Assembly (NCBI RefSeq): GCF_002812125.1
Contig: NZ_NPDQ01000005.1
Coordinates: 62,001-126,000 of the forward strand
Length of the DNA stretch: 64,000 bases
Origin: Leptospira brenneri
GTDB lineage: Bacteria > Spirochaetota > Leptospiria > Leptospirales > Leptospiraceae
Direction: 5' to 3'
A program made the translations under genes and the position numbers. The notes beneath the pieces were generated by a model that was not told the origin of the DNA, searched no databases, and saw only the letters and a list, made by a program, of their open reading frames with translations. Positions within the stretch are counted from its first letter, which is position 1; the number at the start of each line of letters is the position of its first letter. Shown here piece after piece: positions 7,914 to 16,546 of this stretch.

Positions 7914-10900
7914 TTATAAATCCACTACAACAAGTGTTATGTCATCATCGGGAATGGGTTTTCCGCAAAAATCTTTTACCCGTTCGAGTAGCCCATCGGC
8001 AAAGAGGTCGGTGGATCTATTTGCGGAGTTGTCTATAATATAACTACTCAGACGTTCGTCCCCAAACATTTCTCCAGAAAGGTTCCTTGCTTCAGAAATT
8101 CCATCTGTGTATAAAATAACTCTATCGCCAGGAGCAAAAGGAAGATCCAGGATTTCATCTGGGATTTCTGGAAAACAACCGAGAACTCTTCCACGAGGTC
8201 GAACGAGTTCCACTTTGTTAGTTTTTCGTCTATAAAAGGCTACTGGCGGGTGACCTGCACTTGCATATTGGATTCGTTTGTTTTCCAAATCAAAAAACAA
8301 ATAACAAGCTGTCACAAATTCTTTATGGATTGAGTTGAGTAGTAGTTTGTTGATTCTTTTTAATACTTCGCTTGGTCTTTTTGAAACATGTTTTTGTAAG
8401 TTGAATGCCATCTTAAACATGGCAGCAACAATGGCTGCTGGAATTCCATGTCCAGAAACATCCGCAATGACAACACCTAAACTATATTCGTCGGGAGTAT
8501 GGAAATCATAATAATCTCCTCCAATGGCCATCATTGGATTGTATCTAGAAACTATATTGGCCCTTCCTCCTGTTGGTGGTTGGAGAGGGAGAGAAGAGTC
8601 TTGGATTTTTTTTGCAAGTTTGAGTTCTGCTTTGATACTTAAATAATCTTCTTTGTCTTCCACTGCAGACTTTAAAAGCACGAGTGAATTGACGCGTGCC
8701 AGAAGTTCCCTTTTATCAAAAGGTTTTCCTAGATAGTCATTGGCACCCACTTCGAGTCCAGAAAGTACATCTTCGATTCTGTTTTTTGCCGTGAGCATCA
8801 AAATCGGCATTTCATACATCGAGTAAGTTTCTCGCAAAATTTTGCAAACTTGATACCCGCTCATCTTAGGCATCATGATGTCCAAAAGAACTAAATCTGG
8901 TTTTATTTCGTGTGCCACAGAAATGGCCGTGGGTCCATCCAAAACGGGTATTACATTGAATCCAGAACTACTGAGTTGGATTTTTAAAACTTCTAAATTG
9001 ATAGGGTCATCATCAACGGCAAGAATGGTTAGATTCCGATTCAAATCACTGGATAAATTTGCAGAAACTTCTACCCTTTCCACATATACCTGTTCAACGA
9101 TAAAGTTTCCGCGAAGGTCTTCCTCGGTTACCAAATGATCGGACGAATCCGTTTTTTGATCTGAAGGATTTTTCTTGAACCCTGTTTGCCCGTTTGCCAA
9201 AGGTAAGGTGAATCGAAATACAGATCCTTTCCCTAATTCCGATTCCACGGAAATACTTCCTGTATGCAGTTCTACTAAGTTCTTAGTGATGGAAAGGCCT
9301 AGCCCAACTCCTCCAAAGTTTCTAGCAATGCTTGCATCCGCTTGTGCGAAGGGTGTAAAAATTTTCCCTTGGTCTTCTTCGGAAAGTCCAATCCCAGTAT
9401 CGGTAATCGAAATTTCCAAATAATCAACGATACCACCTCTTGTTGTTGGTTTTGCATTGACTCGGACGCTACCAGATTCTGTAAATTTCAGAGCATTCCC
9501 AATTAAGTTAAAGAGGATTTGTTGGATTCTGTTTTCGTCACCAAACACTAGGGGAGTGTCATCTGGAATTTCATTGATGAGAGTAAGTCCTTTTTCTTTG
9601 GCGGAACGTTCTAAAAGAGTAATCACAATGTCAACAGAAGGTTGGATGGCAAGAGTGATTGGTGAAAGATTAAACTTTCGATTTTTCATTTTGGAAAAAT
9701 CAAGTAGATCATTAACTAAGCCAGAGAGTCGTTTGGCAGAAGAAATGATAAGGCTCAAGTTTTTGGAAACTCCGGCAGAAACTACCCCCATTGCACCTTC
9801 TAACAAAGATTCTGTGATTCCTATGATTCCATTTAGCGGAGTCATAAGTTCGTGAGAAGTATTAGATAAGAAAACATCCTTCATTTTATCTAATGAAATC
9901 AACTCTTCGTTCTTTCGTTCCAATTCTCCTTTTAATTGATTGGTGACTTCATAGAGTTTTGCAAATCGGATCGAAAGGGCAAAAGATAAACTAAGAGTAT
10001 AAATGAGAAATCCTTCGGAAATGGAACGATCTAAAATGGATACATAAATCTGTAGATAACTTAAAATCGAAAATACGGCAGTAGCTCCAAGAGCCATTTG
10101 GCCAAAAAAAATAATGATGGCTCCTGGTTCTTTGTTTTTTACTGCTTTTATGTTAAGCGTAAATGCATAGATAAGTTCTAATATGGATAAAAGGCTACTA
10201 ATGTTTAGTGTATATTTGGAATAGATCTCCATCATAAAGGGATGGAAGGTAAAAAAAGGAACAAGTCCAATGATAAAATGGAATAGCAGAACTCCCTTTA
10301 CAATGCGAGAAGGTTTGATCGCTGAAAAGTCCAAAAAGAAAAGAATTCCAAAAACACCAATTAGGTTAAGTGCTGGGTGGAATAGGAAATGATTGAACCA
10401 AAAGTTATCCCAAATGAAATATGGGAGAGAAAGATTTCCGAAGACAGTAAGTCCTGCAAGTGTTGCAAAGAAAAAATAAATTAAATAAGCACGTTCTCTT
10501 CGACTCCTGATCCAAAGGATCAAACAATACAATGCAGAATAAATAAAACCAAAACAGGTTGCAGAATTCCACATGATATATTTATAAAATTTACTATTGA
10601 TTAAGGAGGATTCTCCCAGATAGAACTCTGAATTTACAAATCCACCCCAACCCACATCATCTGCGACTCGAACGGCAATGGTGTTTTCGTTTTCAAAATC
10701 AAGAATCTCTTCAGGGATTTGGTAAACGCTGATCCGACTACTCTTTTTAAGGATCTCACCTTCTTCGGTGATTTCTCCTGTTTTACCTACAAGAACCCCA
10801 TTGATATAAATTTCATTGGCATCTGCTATAATTGGTGTTAGAATGCTAATCCTTTGGTTTTGGAAAGCTTTTGATACTTTGAAGGAATGCCTATACCATC

Positions 10901-11144
10901 CAACCTTAAATCCTGATAAGCCAGAATTATTCCACTGCGCCGGGATTGGTAACTCACTCCAATCTTGGTCGGGGAAATCTTTTTTGGCTTGGGATACATT
11001 GTCCTCTGAATGAAACTTCCAAGTTCCGGAAAGCGAGAGAAGTTTTGTCGGTTCTTCTAGCGGGAAGGCGGACTGGTTTGGGCTTGCGAAACTGGGAGAG
11101 AAACTGAACAAATAAAAGATGATGAGTAGGTAGCAAATTTTCAT
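7914..11144 (-). CDS. Hybrid sensor: 7TM receptor, histidine kinase, receiver and SpoIIE phosphatase
   Basis: A 1076-residue fusion. A signal peptide (~1-20) is followed by a periplasmic jelly-roll (GH2-like sugar-binding) domain (~35-180), then a 7TM-DISM region (~190-400). The kinase core has a HisKA box SHELMTPLNG with phospho-His ~432, N box NLIGNALKFT, and G boxes DTGIGL and GGVGLGLSI (~615). The receiver domain (~720-840) has the phospho-Asp in LLDIMMP (~758) and Lys in GKPFDKRE. The C-terminal PP2C/SpoIIE phosphatase (~850-1076) has GGDYYDF, DVSGHGIPAA and YTDGISEARN. All key catalytic residues are present. It probably turns an extracellular signal into serine dephosphorylation of an anti-sigma antagonist or similar target, none of which is in this window. 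Confidence 0.92.
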   Translation of the reverse strand: MKICYLLIIFYLFSFSPSFASPNQSAFPLEEPTKLLSLSGTWKFHSEDNVSQAKKDFPDQDWSELPIPAQWNNSGLSGFKVGWYRHSFKVSKAFQNQRISILTPIIADANEIYINGVLVGKTGEITEEGEILKKSSRISVYQIPEEILDFENENTIAVRVADDVGWGGFVNSEFYLGESSLINSKFYKYIMWNSATCFGFIYSALYCLILWIRSRRERAYLIYFFFATLAGLTVFGNLSLPYFIWDNFWFNHFLFHPALNLIGVFGILFFLDFSAIKPSRIVKGVLLFHFIIGLVPFFTFHPFMMEIYSKYTLNISSLLSILELIYAFTLNIKAVKNKEPGAIIIFFGQMALGATAVFSILSYLQIYVSILDRSISEGFLIYTLSLSFALSIRFAKLYEVTNQLKGELERKNEELISLDKMKDVFLSNTSHELMTPLNGIIGITESLLEGAMGVVSAGVSKNLSLIISSAKRLSGLVNDLLDFSKMKNRKFNLSPITLAIQPSVDIVITLLERSAKEKGLTLINEIPDDTPLVFGDENRIQQILFNLIGNALKFTESGSVRVNAKPTTRGGIVDYLEISITDTGIGLSEEDQGKIFTPFAQADASIARNFGGVGLGLSITKNLVELHTGSISVESELGKGSVFRFTLPLANGQTGFKKNPSDQKTDSSDHLVTEEDLRGNFIVEQVYVERVEVSANLSSDLNRNLTILAVDDDPINLEVLKIQLSSSGFNVIPVLDGPTAISVAHEIKPDLVLLDIMMPKMSGYQVCKILRETYSMYEMPILMLTAKNRIEDVLSGLEVGANDYLGKPFDKRELLARVNSLVLLKSAVEDKEDYLSIKAELKLAKKIQDSSLPLQPPTGGRANIVSRYNPMMAIGGDYYDFHTPDEYSLGVVIADVSGHGIPAAIVAAMFKMAFNLQKHVSKRPSEVLKRINKLLLNSIHKEFVTACYLFFDLENKRIQYASAGHPPVAFYRRKTNKVELVRPRGRVLGCFPEIPDEILDLPFAPGDRVILYTDGISEARNLSGEMFGDERLSSYIIDNSANRSTDLFADGLLERVKDFCGKPIPDDDITLVVVDL

Positions 11145-11408
11145 TACAAATCCAAAGAAAAAGGGCCCGTCTTTGCATAATTAGCGGGAATGCCTAATTT
11201 TATCCAAGAACAAAAGGGTCTTGTTTTTAAGAAAACAAGTAATGGCGAATCTAGTTAAAAACGAACAATGTGCATATTCGGGTGATAGAATTTAAGCCAG
11301 ATTGCTACAAAAGTAACAAATATGGAATTAAGTTATAATGAAATATAGATGTTTGTTCATGTAACAGACGATAGGTTTTCAGTTTGCAACTTTCCGTAAA
11401 GTGATTTG
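11145..11408. other. Intergenic region without a recognised gene
   Basis: AT-rich sequence between the divergent sensor-phosphatase gene and the small ORF at 11409. It must hold the sensor gene's promoter, but I see no strong -35/-10 pair or palindrome. Confidence 0.4.
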
Positions 11409-11531
11409 ATGGCTAAGGAAACTTCTACAAATACTAAAGGCAACACAACCGTAACCACATCCTCCCTGGTGGCGAAAAAAACTATCTATACTGAGACTCC
11501 TTGGAGTTACCTCACAGAAAAATCGTTTTAA
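11409..11531 (+). CDS. Possible 40-residue small protein
   Basis: An ATG-to-TAA frame of 40 residues, rich in Thr (11) and Ser (5), basic in the middle and aromatic near the end (PWSYL). A strong hairpin follows seven bases after the stop, as if the frame is the end of a short transcript. No ribosome-binding site is visible and no family is recognised, so it may equally be non-coding RNA. Confidence 0.3.
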   Translation: MAKETSTNTKGNTTVTTSSLVAKKTIYTETPWSYLTEKSF

Positions 11532-11537
11532 AATATT

Positions 11538-11564
11538 TGTTTGGCAATTTTATTTTGCCAAACA
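11538..11564 (+). terminator. Hairpin after the small ORF
   Basis: TGTTTGGCAA and TTGCCAAACA form a perfect 10-bp stem around a seven-base T-rich loop. No T-run follows on the plus strand, so termination is plausible rather than certain. Confidence 0.5.
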
Positions 11565-11595
11565 ACCTGGGTTTATCAATTCAAGTTGGAAATTT

Positions 11596-12882
11596 ATGTT
11601 TAAAACTCGTAAATCACGCCTCTGGTTTTTCCTACTGATCGGACTCATACTTCTATCGTTTTTAAGGCCGAAAGATGAAGGTTCTTCTTATCAAGAATAT
11701 TATTCTGCTCTTAATGAAGAGTTAAAAACACATGGCTTGGGGAAACCGGTTGTACTTTTGGACTTGGATCGGTTGGATGAGAATTTATCCACACTGTCAA
11801 AAAATATTCCGCCTCCTTTAAATTATCGTATTGTTGTTAAGTCCCTTCCTTCTTTGGATCTTCTTCGTTATATTACGAAAGCAACTAAAACAAATCGCCT
11901 TATGGTTTTTCATTCCGGTGATCTAGTGATGTTACTTGGTGATCCTGAGTTTTCTTCCTTCGATATTCTTCTTGGAAAACCGATGCCAGTTCGAGCATTA
12001 GAAGATATTTATCGAAAAACAAAACTAGACCGGTTCCAGAAAATTCACTGGTTAGTAGATACAAAAACAAGGCTCAATCAATACTTGGAATTTGCAAAAC
12101 TGAAGAATATAAAGCTAAACCTTGTTTTAGAAATTGATATTGGCCTTCATCGAGGTGGATTCGTCCATCCTGATGAAGTAAATCAAATTCTTTCTTTGAT
12201 TCAGAGCGATCAAAAAAACTTGGAGTTCGGTGGGTTTATGGGCTATGAGCCACATGTCGCGTCAGTTCCGAATTTGTTAGGTGATAAAAACAAGGCCATT
12301 GAAAAAGAAATTCAGTCTTCGTTGAAAAAATATGAAGCATTTGTGGTTACTGCTAAAAAATACTACCCATCCTTATTTGATAAAGAATTGCTATTAAATG
12401 GTGGAGGGAGTAAAACATATCGATTTTATCAAAAGAATCAAAATGTTGTAAATGATGTCTCAGTTGGTTCAGCACTAGTGATGCCGACAGATTTTGATGT
12501 GAGTACGCTTCTGGAACACAAACCTGCATTTTTTATTGCGACTCCAGTTTTAAAACGATTAGAAGGAACAACAATTCCATTTTTAGAATCCATTTCTTTT
12601 TTATTTCCACTTTGGAATCCAAACTTACAAGTGACTTATTTCATTTATGGTGGTGCTTATCTTGCAAAAAAAGAATCTCCGAAAGGTCTTTTTGACAATA
12701 ACCTTTACGGTACGAGTACAAACCAAGGGATATTGAATGGCAGTTTGGCGACTGGATTAAAACCTGATGACTATGTTTTTTTCCGCCCGACACAGAGTGA
12801 GAAGGTGATGGCAGAAATGGGTGAAGTGGTTCTTTTGAGAAAGGGAAAAATCATAGGAACTTGGAAGTGTTTTATTAACTAG
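11596..12882 (+). CDS. Membrane-anchored alanine racemase-like / D-threonine aldolase-like PLP enzyme
   Basis: A 428-residue protein with an N-terminal signal anchor (~10-22) followed by a PLP-binding TIM barrel of the alanine racemase N-terminal type. VVLLDLDRLDENL begins it, and the probable PLP lysine lies in RIVVKSLPSLDLLRYI (~83). LNLVLEIDIGLHRGGF resembles the D-serine dehydratase / D-threonine aldolase (DSD1) branch, as does the GGGSKTYRFY phosphate-binding region. It likely acts on a D-amino acid or related amine on the outer face of the inner membrane, but the substrate cannot be told. Its stop codon overlaps a terminator hairpin. Confidence 0.7.
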   Translation: MFKTRKSRLWFFLLIGLILLSFLRPKDEGSSYQEYYSALNEELKTHGLGKPVVLLDLDRLDENLSTLSKNIPPPLNYRIVVKSLPSLDLLRYITKATKTNRLMVFHSGDLVMLLGDPEFSSFDILLGKPMPVRALEDIYRKTKLDRFQKIHWLVDTKTRLNQYLEFAKLKNIKLNLVLEIDIGLHRGGFVHPDEVNQILSLIQSDQKNLEFGGFMGYEPHVASVPNLLGDKNKAIEKEIQSSLKKYEAFVVTAKKYYPSLFDKELLLNGGGSKTYRFYQKNQNVVNDVSVGSALVMPTDFDVSTLLEHKPAFFIATPVLKRLEGTTIPFLESISFLFPLWNPNLQVTYFIYGGAYLAKKESPKGLFDNNLYGTSTNQGILNGSLATGLKPDDYVFFRPTQSEKVMAEMGEVVLLRKGKIIGTWKCFIN

Positions 12883-12924
12883 CATACAGATGTTATCTGC
12901 ATACTAGTTGATTATTGTTTTTTT
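12880..12924 (+). terminator. Rho-independent terminator
   Basis: A 12-base stem (TAGCATACAGAT with ATCTGCATACTA, ten pairs) around GTT begins at the stop codon and is followed by a run of seven T at 12918-12924. It separates two convergent genes. Confidence 0.7.
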
Positions 12925-12927
12925 ACT

Positions 12928-13956
12928 TCATTTTGCATTAAAGAATTCCCACATCACGTCATTGGCTCTGATTGCCTTGGATGGAGAAGCAGATCCAAAG
13001 AAAAGGGAAGGTTTTTTACCTCCTGGCCAGGAATGGCCCCCAGATTCAGTGACACAAAGTTTTACTTTTACATCATTTTTGCATCCACCATATTCATCAC
13101 AAGTCACCCCTGGTTCTTCTAATACTCGTTTGGGAACTGGATTACACTCGTTGAAACCCACCCATTTGGAAATGGTTTTCGGAACAGAAACAAAATCAGT
13201 CACAAGACTTCTATCATTAAAACTGTTTCCTGCTCCCCCATAAAACAAAACTTTATCATCATCTTTTGCATGGATGTGTAAGACTGAAATGGGTTTGGAG
13301 GGAGTACAAGATTCTGTATTGTCGGTTCCAGCAACAGTTGTGATGGCAGCGAACTTATCTGTCATTTCACAAGCCAAACGGTAAGTCATCATTGCCCCAT
13401 TTGACATACCAGTTGAGTAAACCTTGGATGTGTCAATTTGCAGTTGTTTGGTGGCATGATTTAGAACTTCTTTAATGAAACTAACATCGTCTATTTTTTT
13501 GTCACGAGCATCAGCGCAACAGTTCCCCGCATTCCAAGTGGCAATTTTTCCTGATTTGTATTTACTATAACCATTGGGAAAAATTACGATATGACCATTT
13601 TCTTCTGATTTAGAAATTTGGTGGTAATACTCTTCATTTGATTGGATTTCCATATCTCCGCCACCACCATGGAATACCAAAAGAAGTGGTGTGGTTTTGT
13701 TTGGAGAATATGTTTTGGGAACATGGACTTTATAATAACGAGGGATCTCCCCATGGGAAAAAGTGAATGTATAATCACCAGGAGCTTCAATTTTTTTGGT
13801 TAGGTCGGAAGAGGCAATGGGAGCAGGTTTTTCTTCCATTTTTTTTTGGAAACGTTCTTTGATTTTTGTCCGTAACCAACCCCGAGAACAAGACTCAGTG
13901 AGAAAAAAAATAGAGAGTAAAGACAAAACAAACAGGAACCGAGTTTTATCATTCAT
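12928..13956 (-). CDS. Secreted esterase lipoprotein, PHB depolymerase / feruloyl esterase type
   Basis: A 342-residue alpha/beta hydrolase of the LpqC / PHB depolymerase-like family. A signal peptide ends in FLTESC, a likely lipobox. The fold is seen in PLLLVFHGGGGDMEIQ (oxyanion region), the nucleophile elbow GMSNGAMMTYRLACEM (GxSxG, Ser ~185), the acid in HIHAKDDDKV and the catalytic His in GGHSWPGG near the end. It probably hydrolyses an ester polymer or aromatic ester outside the cytoplasm; the substrate is not determinable. It is convergent with the PLP enzyme gene. Confidence 0.82.
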   Translation of the reverse strand: MNDKTRFLFVLSLLSIFFLTESCSRGWLRTKIKERFQKKMEEKPAPIASSDLTKKIEAPGDYTFTFSHGEIPRYYKVHVPKTYSPNKTTPLLLVFHGGGGDMEIQSNEEYYHQISKSEENGHIVIFPNGYSKYKSGKIATWNAGNCCADARDKKIDDVSFIKEVLNHATKQLQIDTSKVYSTGMSNGAMMTYRLACEMTDKFAAITTVAGTDNTESCTPSKPISVLHIHAKDDDKVLFYGGAGNSFNDRSLVTDFVSVPKTISKWVGFNECNPVPKRVLEEPGVTCDEYGGCKNDVKVKLCVTESGGHSWPGGKKPSLFFGSASPSKAIRANDVMWEFFNAK

Positions 13957-14079
13957 AAATCATCCTTAATCTTTAAGTCAATCCTATACGACCCAAGTTT
14001 CATTTCAATAGTTCCTGATTTGTTGTTTAATCAAACCAAAAATAATCCAATCGGGAAGGGAATTTTGACAGAATTTGGA

Positions 14080-15069
14080 TCAATCAGAGTTAATATCTAG
14101 GTTTGCCAGAATTTCAAGGGATCGAATTTTTGCATCTGTATCGTAAACAGAAGTTACTGTCATGAGTTCGTCGGCCTTGGTTTCTTCTAAAATTTTAGCG
14201 ATCCCGGCCTGTACAGTTTCTCTAGAACCCACAACCGAATAAGATAACATTTGTGAGGCGATACTTTTCTCTTCAGGACTCCAGTATGACTCTATGTCCT
14301 CAATTGGGGGAGGGAAAGTGCCCCTTCTATTTCGAAGGATCCGAGTAAAAGATTGTTGGGAACTAGTGAATAAAAATTTTGCTTCCTTGTCTGTTTCCGC
14401 TGCAATGACATTCACTCCTACCATCACATAAGGTTTCTCCAAATATGGAGAAGGTCTAAATTGTTTTCTGTAAATGGATATGGCTTCCATAAGAGCACCT
14501 GGAGCAAAGTGAGAAGCAAAAGCATAGGGAAGTCCAAGCATTGCGGCAAGTTGGGCTCCAAATAAACTCGATCCTAGAATCCAAACAGGTACATGCGTTC
14601 CCTTTCCTGGAATTGCATTGACTTGTAATGTTTCCTGATTGTCTTCAAAATAAGAAAGTAGTTCCTGTACATCTTCTGGAAACTGTTGAGAACTCATAGG
14701 ATCTCGTCTTAAGGCCCGCAAAGTCAGTTGGTCAGTTCCTGGAGCTCTTCCGAGTCCTAAATCAATCCTTCCTGGATATAAACTTTCTAAGGTTCCAAAT
14801 TGTTCTGCGATCACAAGTGGTGAATGGTTGGGTAACATGATCCCACCCGCACCAATCCGAATGGATTTTGTATGTCCCGCCAAATGTCCGATGACGACAG
14901 AAGTAGCTGCACTGGCAATGGAAGGGAAGTTATGATGTTCTGCCACCCAAATGCGATGGTAACCTAATTTTTCTGCTTCCTTTGCCACGCGCACACTGTT
15001 CGATAAAGCATCAGGTACATTGTTTCCTTCATTGATAAAAACCAGATCAAGAATAGATAATTTTGCCAT
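14080..15069 (-). CDS. LLM-class flavin-dependent oxidoreductase
   Basis: A ~329-residue bacterial luciferase-like monooxygenase (TIM barrel). It starts with [12 protein letters not shown], followed by [44 protein letters not shown], and [16 protein letters not shown], typical of the MsnO8-like subgroup of the family. It uses reduced flavin to oxidise an unknown substrate. I chose the ATG at 15069 over the GTG three codons upstream. The flanking regions 13957-14079 and 15070-15224 hold no gene. Confidence 0.88.
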   Translation of the reverse strand: MAKLSILDLVFINEGNNVPDALSNSVRVAKEAEKLGYHRIWVAEHHNFPSIASAATSVVIGHLAGHTKSIRIGAGGIMLPNHSPLVIAEQFGTLESLYPGRIDLGLGRAPGTDQLTLRALRRDPMSSQQFPEDVQELLSYFEDNQETLQVNAIPGKGTHVPVWILGSSLFGAQLAAMLGLPYAFASHFAPGALMEAISIYRKQFRPSPYLEKPYVMVGVNVIAAETDKEAKFLFTSSQQSFTRILRNRRGTFPPPIEDIESYWSPEEKSIASQMLSYSVVGSRETVQAGIAKILEETKADELMTVTSVYDTDAKIRSLEILANLDINSD

Positions 15070-15224
15070 TAAGAACACATTCCCGTTTTCCGCTCTACAG
15101 TGTAAATGTGGAAAATATTAAAATCATGATTTTTCATTTAAGTTATAAACGTATGTTATGTGGTTATCCTTTGTAATACATAAGATTTTTTCGAAATAAT
15201 GAACTAACTACTAGAGATTAAAGT

Positions 15225-15635
15225 CTAAGCTTTTCTTAATTCTCCAACCAGGGATTTGATAAAACTTTCTTTATCTTTCTTTGCTTCCTTTAAGGTGTTT
15301 TGTAAACCCTTAGGAATTTTAAAATACTTCTCCGCCCAGAAATGGATCTCAACGAGGATTGGTAACAAATCAATTCCTTTGTCAGTCAGTCGATACAATA
15401 CCTTAGCTTTACTTTCTGGATGTTCTAGTTTTTCAATGAGTCCATTTTCTTCTAAAGAGAGAAGCCTCGAAGCAAGGATATTTGTAGCAATTCCTTCCTC
15501 GGACTTTAGAAAATCTCCGTAAGTTCTCCGTTTGTGAAAAACTAAATCCCTGATGATGAGTAAAGACCATTTGTCTCCCCAAATATCCAGAGAGCAGCTG
15601 ATAGGACAATCTGACCTTTTTTTGTTCGCAGACAT
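15225..15635 (-). CDS. HxlR (DUF24)-family regulator
   Basis: A 136-residue winged-helix repressor. The signature is CPISCSLDIWGDKWSLLIIRDLVFHKRRTYGDF near the N terminus, then ILASRLLSLEENGLIEKLEH and YRLTDKG. The N-terminal Cys is the residue that senses quinones or aldehydes in YodB/HypR/QorR relatives. I start it at the ATG at 15635 because the in-frame extension to 15731 has no resemblance to the family and runs through the regulatory repeats. It is divergent from an SDR and a quinone oxidoreductase gene, its likely targets. Confidence 0.88.
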   Translation of the reverse strand: MSANKKRSDCPISCSLDIWGDKWSLLIIRDLVFHKRRTYGDFLKSEEGIATNILASRLLSLEENGLIEKLEHPESKAKVLYRLTDKGIDLLPILVEIHFWAEKYFKIPKGLQNTLKEAKKDKESFIKSLVGELRKA

Positions 15636-15657
15636 AAATAATATAAGAAAAAAGTGC

Positions 15658-15706
15658 TTGCAAAATGCAACTACTTTTAAGTTTGATCTACTTGTGAATT
15701 GCAAGT
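15658..15706 (+). promoter_or_regulatory. Cluster of inverted repeats between HxlR and SDR genes
   Basis: Three palindromes lie in 49 bp: TTGCA-AAA-TGCAA (15658-15670), ACTT-TT-AAGT (15673-15682) and ACTTG-N7-CAAGT (15690-15706). The ACTT...AAGT half-sites resemble the TACT...AGTA boxes known for YodB-type regulators. Binding by the adjacent HxlR protein is inferred. Confidence 0.5.
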
Positions 15707-15722
15707 GGTTTTGGGGGATCAA

Positions 15723-16526
15723 ATGAAACAAACAATTTTAGTCACAGGAGCCTCTTCGGGGATTGGACGTTTAGTGGCAAGTCAGCTACATAAGGAAGGG
15801 CACTCAGTTATAGGTACAAGTCGATACCCAGAAAAATACAGATCGGAACTTCCTTATCCTTTGTTAGAGTTGGATTTGTCTTCTGATTCTTCTATTGGTT
15901 CTTTTGGGAAACGTTTATTTCAACAAATTGGACATCTTGATGTTCTAATCAATAACGCTGGTTTTTTGGTTAAAGGCCTTGCGGAAGAAACTTCCGTTAC
16001 CTTGGGAAAAGAACAATTCGAAACCAATTTTTGGGGTACGGTGAAGGTTACGAATGAAATTTTACCTTATCTAAGGGCAAAGAGGAAGGGAAAAATCATT
16101 ACGATTGGATCTTTTTTAGGTCGTATTAGTCTTCCTTCCGTTGCCTATTATTCTGCCTCCAAACATTCATTAGAAGGTTATTTTAAATCATTACGATTCG
16201 AATTAAATGAATTTAATATTCATGTGAGTATGGTTGAACCAATGAGTTTTAAAACCAATATAGGTGAAAGTTCGATTTCGTCTGAAGGGAACATTCCTGA
16301 TTATGATTCGGTGAGAAAAAAAGTAGCAGGTTTTTCTAAGGCAGAGTTTGCAAATTCGCCATCTCCGGAGCCTGTGATCCAAACAGTTTTAAAGTTGGTA
16401 AATAAAAAGAATCCAGGATTTCATTATCCAGTGGGTAAGGGTGCTCGTTTGATTCTTTTCCTCCAACATTTTGCCTATCGGCTTTTTGAAACTTCCATTT
16501 TGAAGAAAATGAACCAAAAAAATTAG
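15723..16526 (+). CDS. Short-chain dehydrogenase/reductase
   Basis: A ~267-residue classical SDR: NAD(P) motif TGASSGIG at the start, INNAG motif LINNAGF, catalytic Ser in ITIGSFLG, and YSASK with the catalytic Tyr and Lys. The ATG at 15723 is supported by GGGGGA four bases ahead; an upstream TTG at 15699 is unlikely. It is followed by a quinone oxidoreductase gene 20 bases downstream, probably one operon under the divergent HxlR regulator. The substrate (carbonyl compound) is unknown. Confidence 0.9.
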   Translation: MKQTILVTGASSGIGRLVASQLHKEGHSVIGTSRYPEKYRSELPYPLLELDLSSDSSIGSFGKRLFQQIGHLDVLINNAGFLVKGLAEETSVTLGKEQFETNFWGTVKVTNEILPYLRAKRKGKIITIGSFLGRISLPSVAYYSASKHSLEGYFKSLRFELNEFNIHVSMVEPMSFKTNIGESSISSEGNIPDYDSVRKKVAGFSKAEFANSPSPEPVIQTVLKLVNKKNPGFHYPVGKGARLILFLQHFAYRLFETSILKKMNQKN

Positions 16527-16546
16527 ATCATCCATTACAGGTAAAC

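Noticed and set aside
9457..9855. A 132-codon plus-strand frame inside the sensor-phosphatase gene.
   Set aside because: It is antisense to the conserved kinase core, has no ribosome-binding site and no recognisable domain.
15636..15731. N-terminal extension of the HxlR regulator to 15731.
   Set aside because: It does not match the family and overlaps the palindromes and promoter of the divergent SDR gene.
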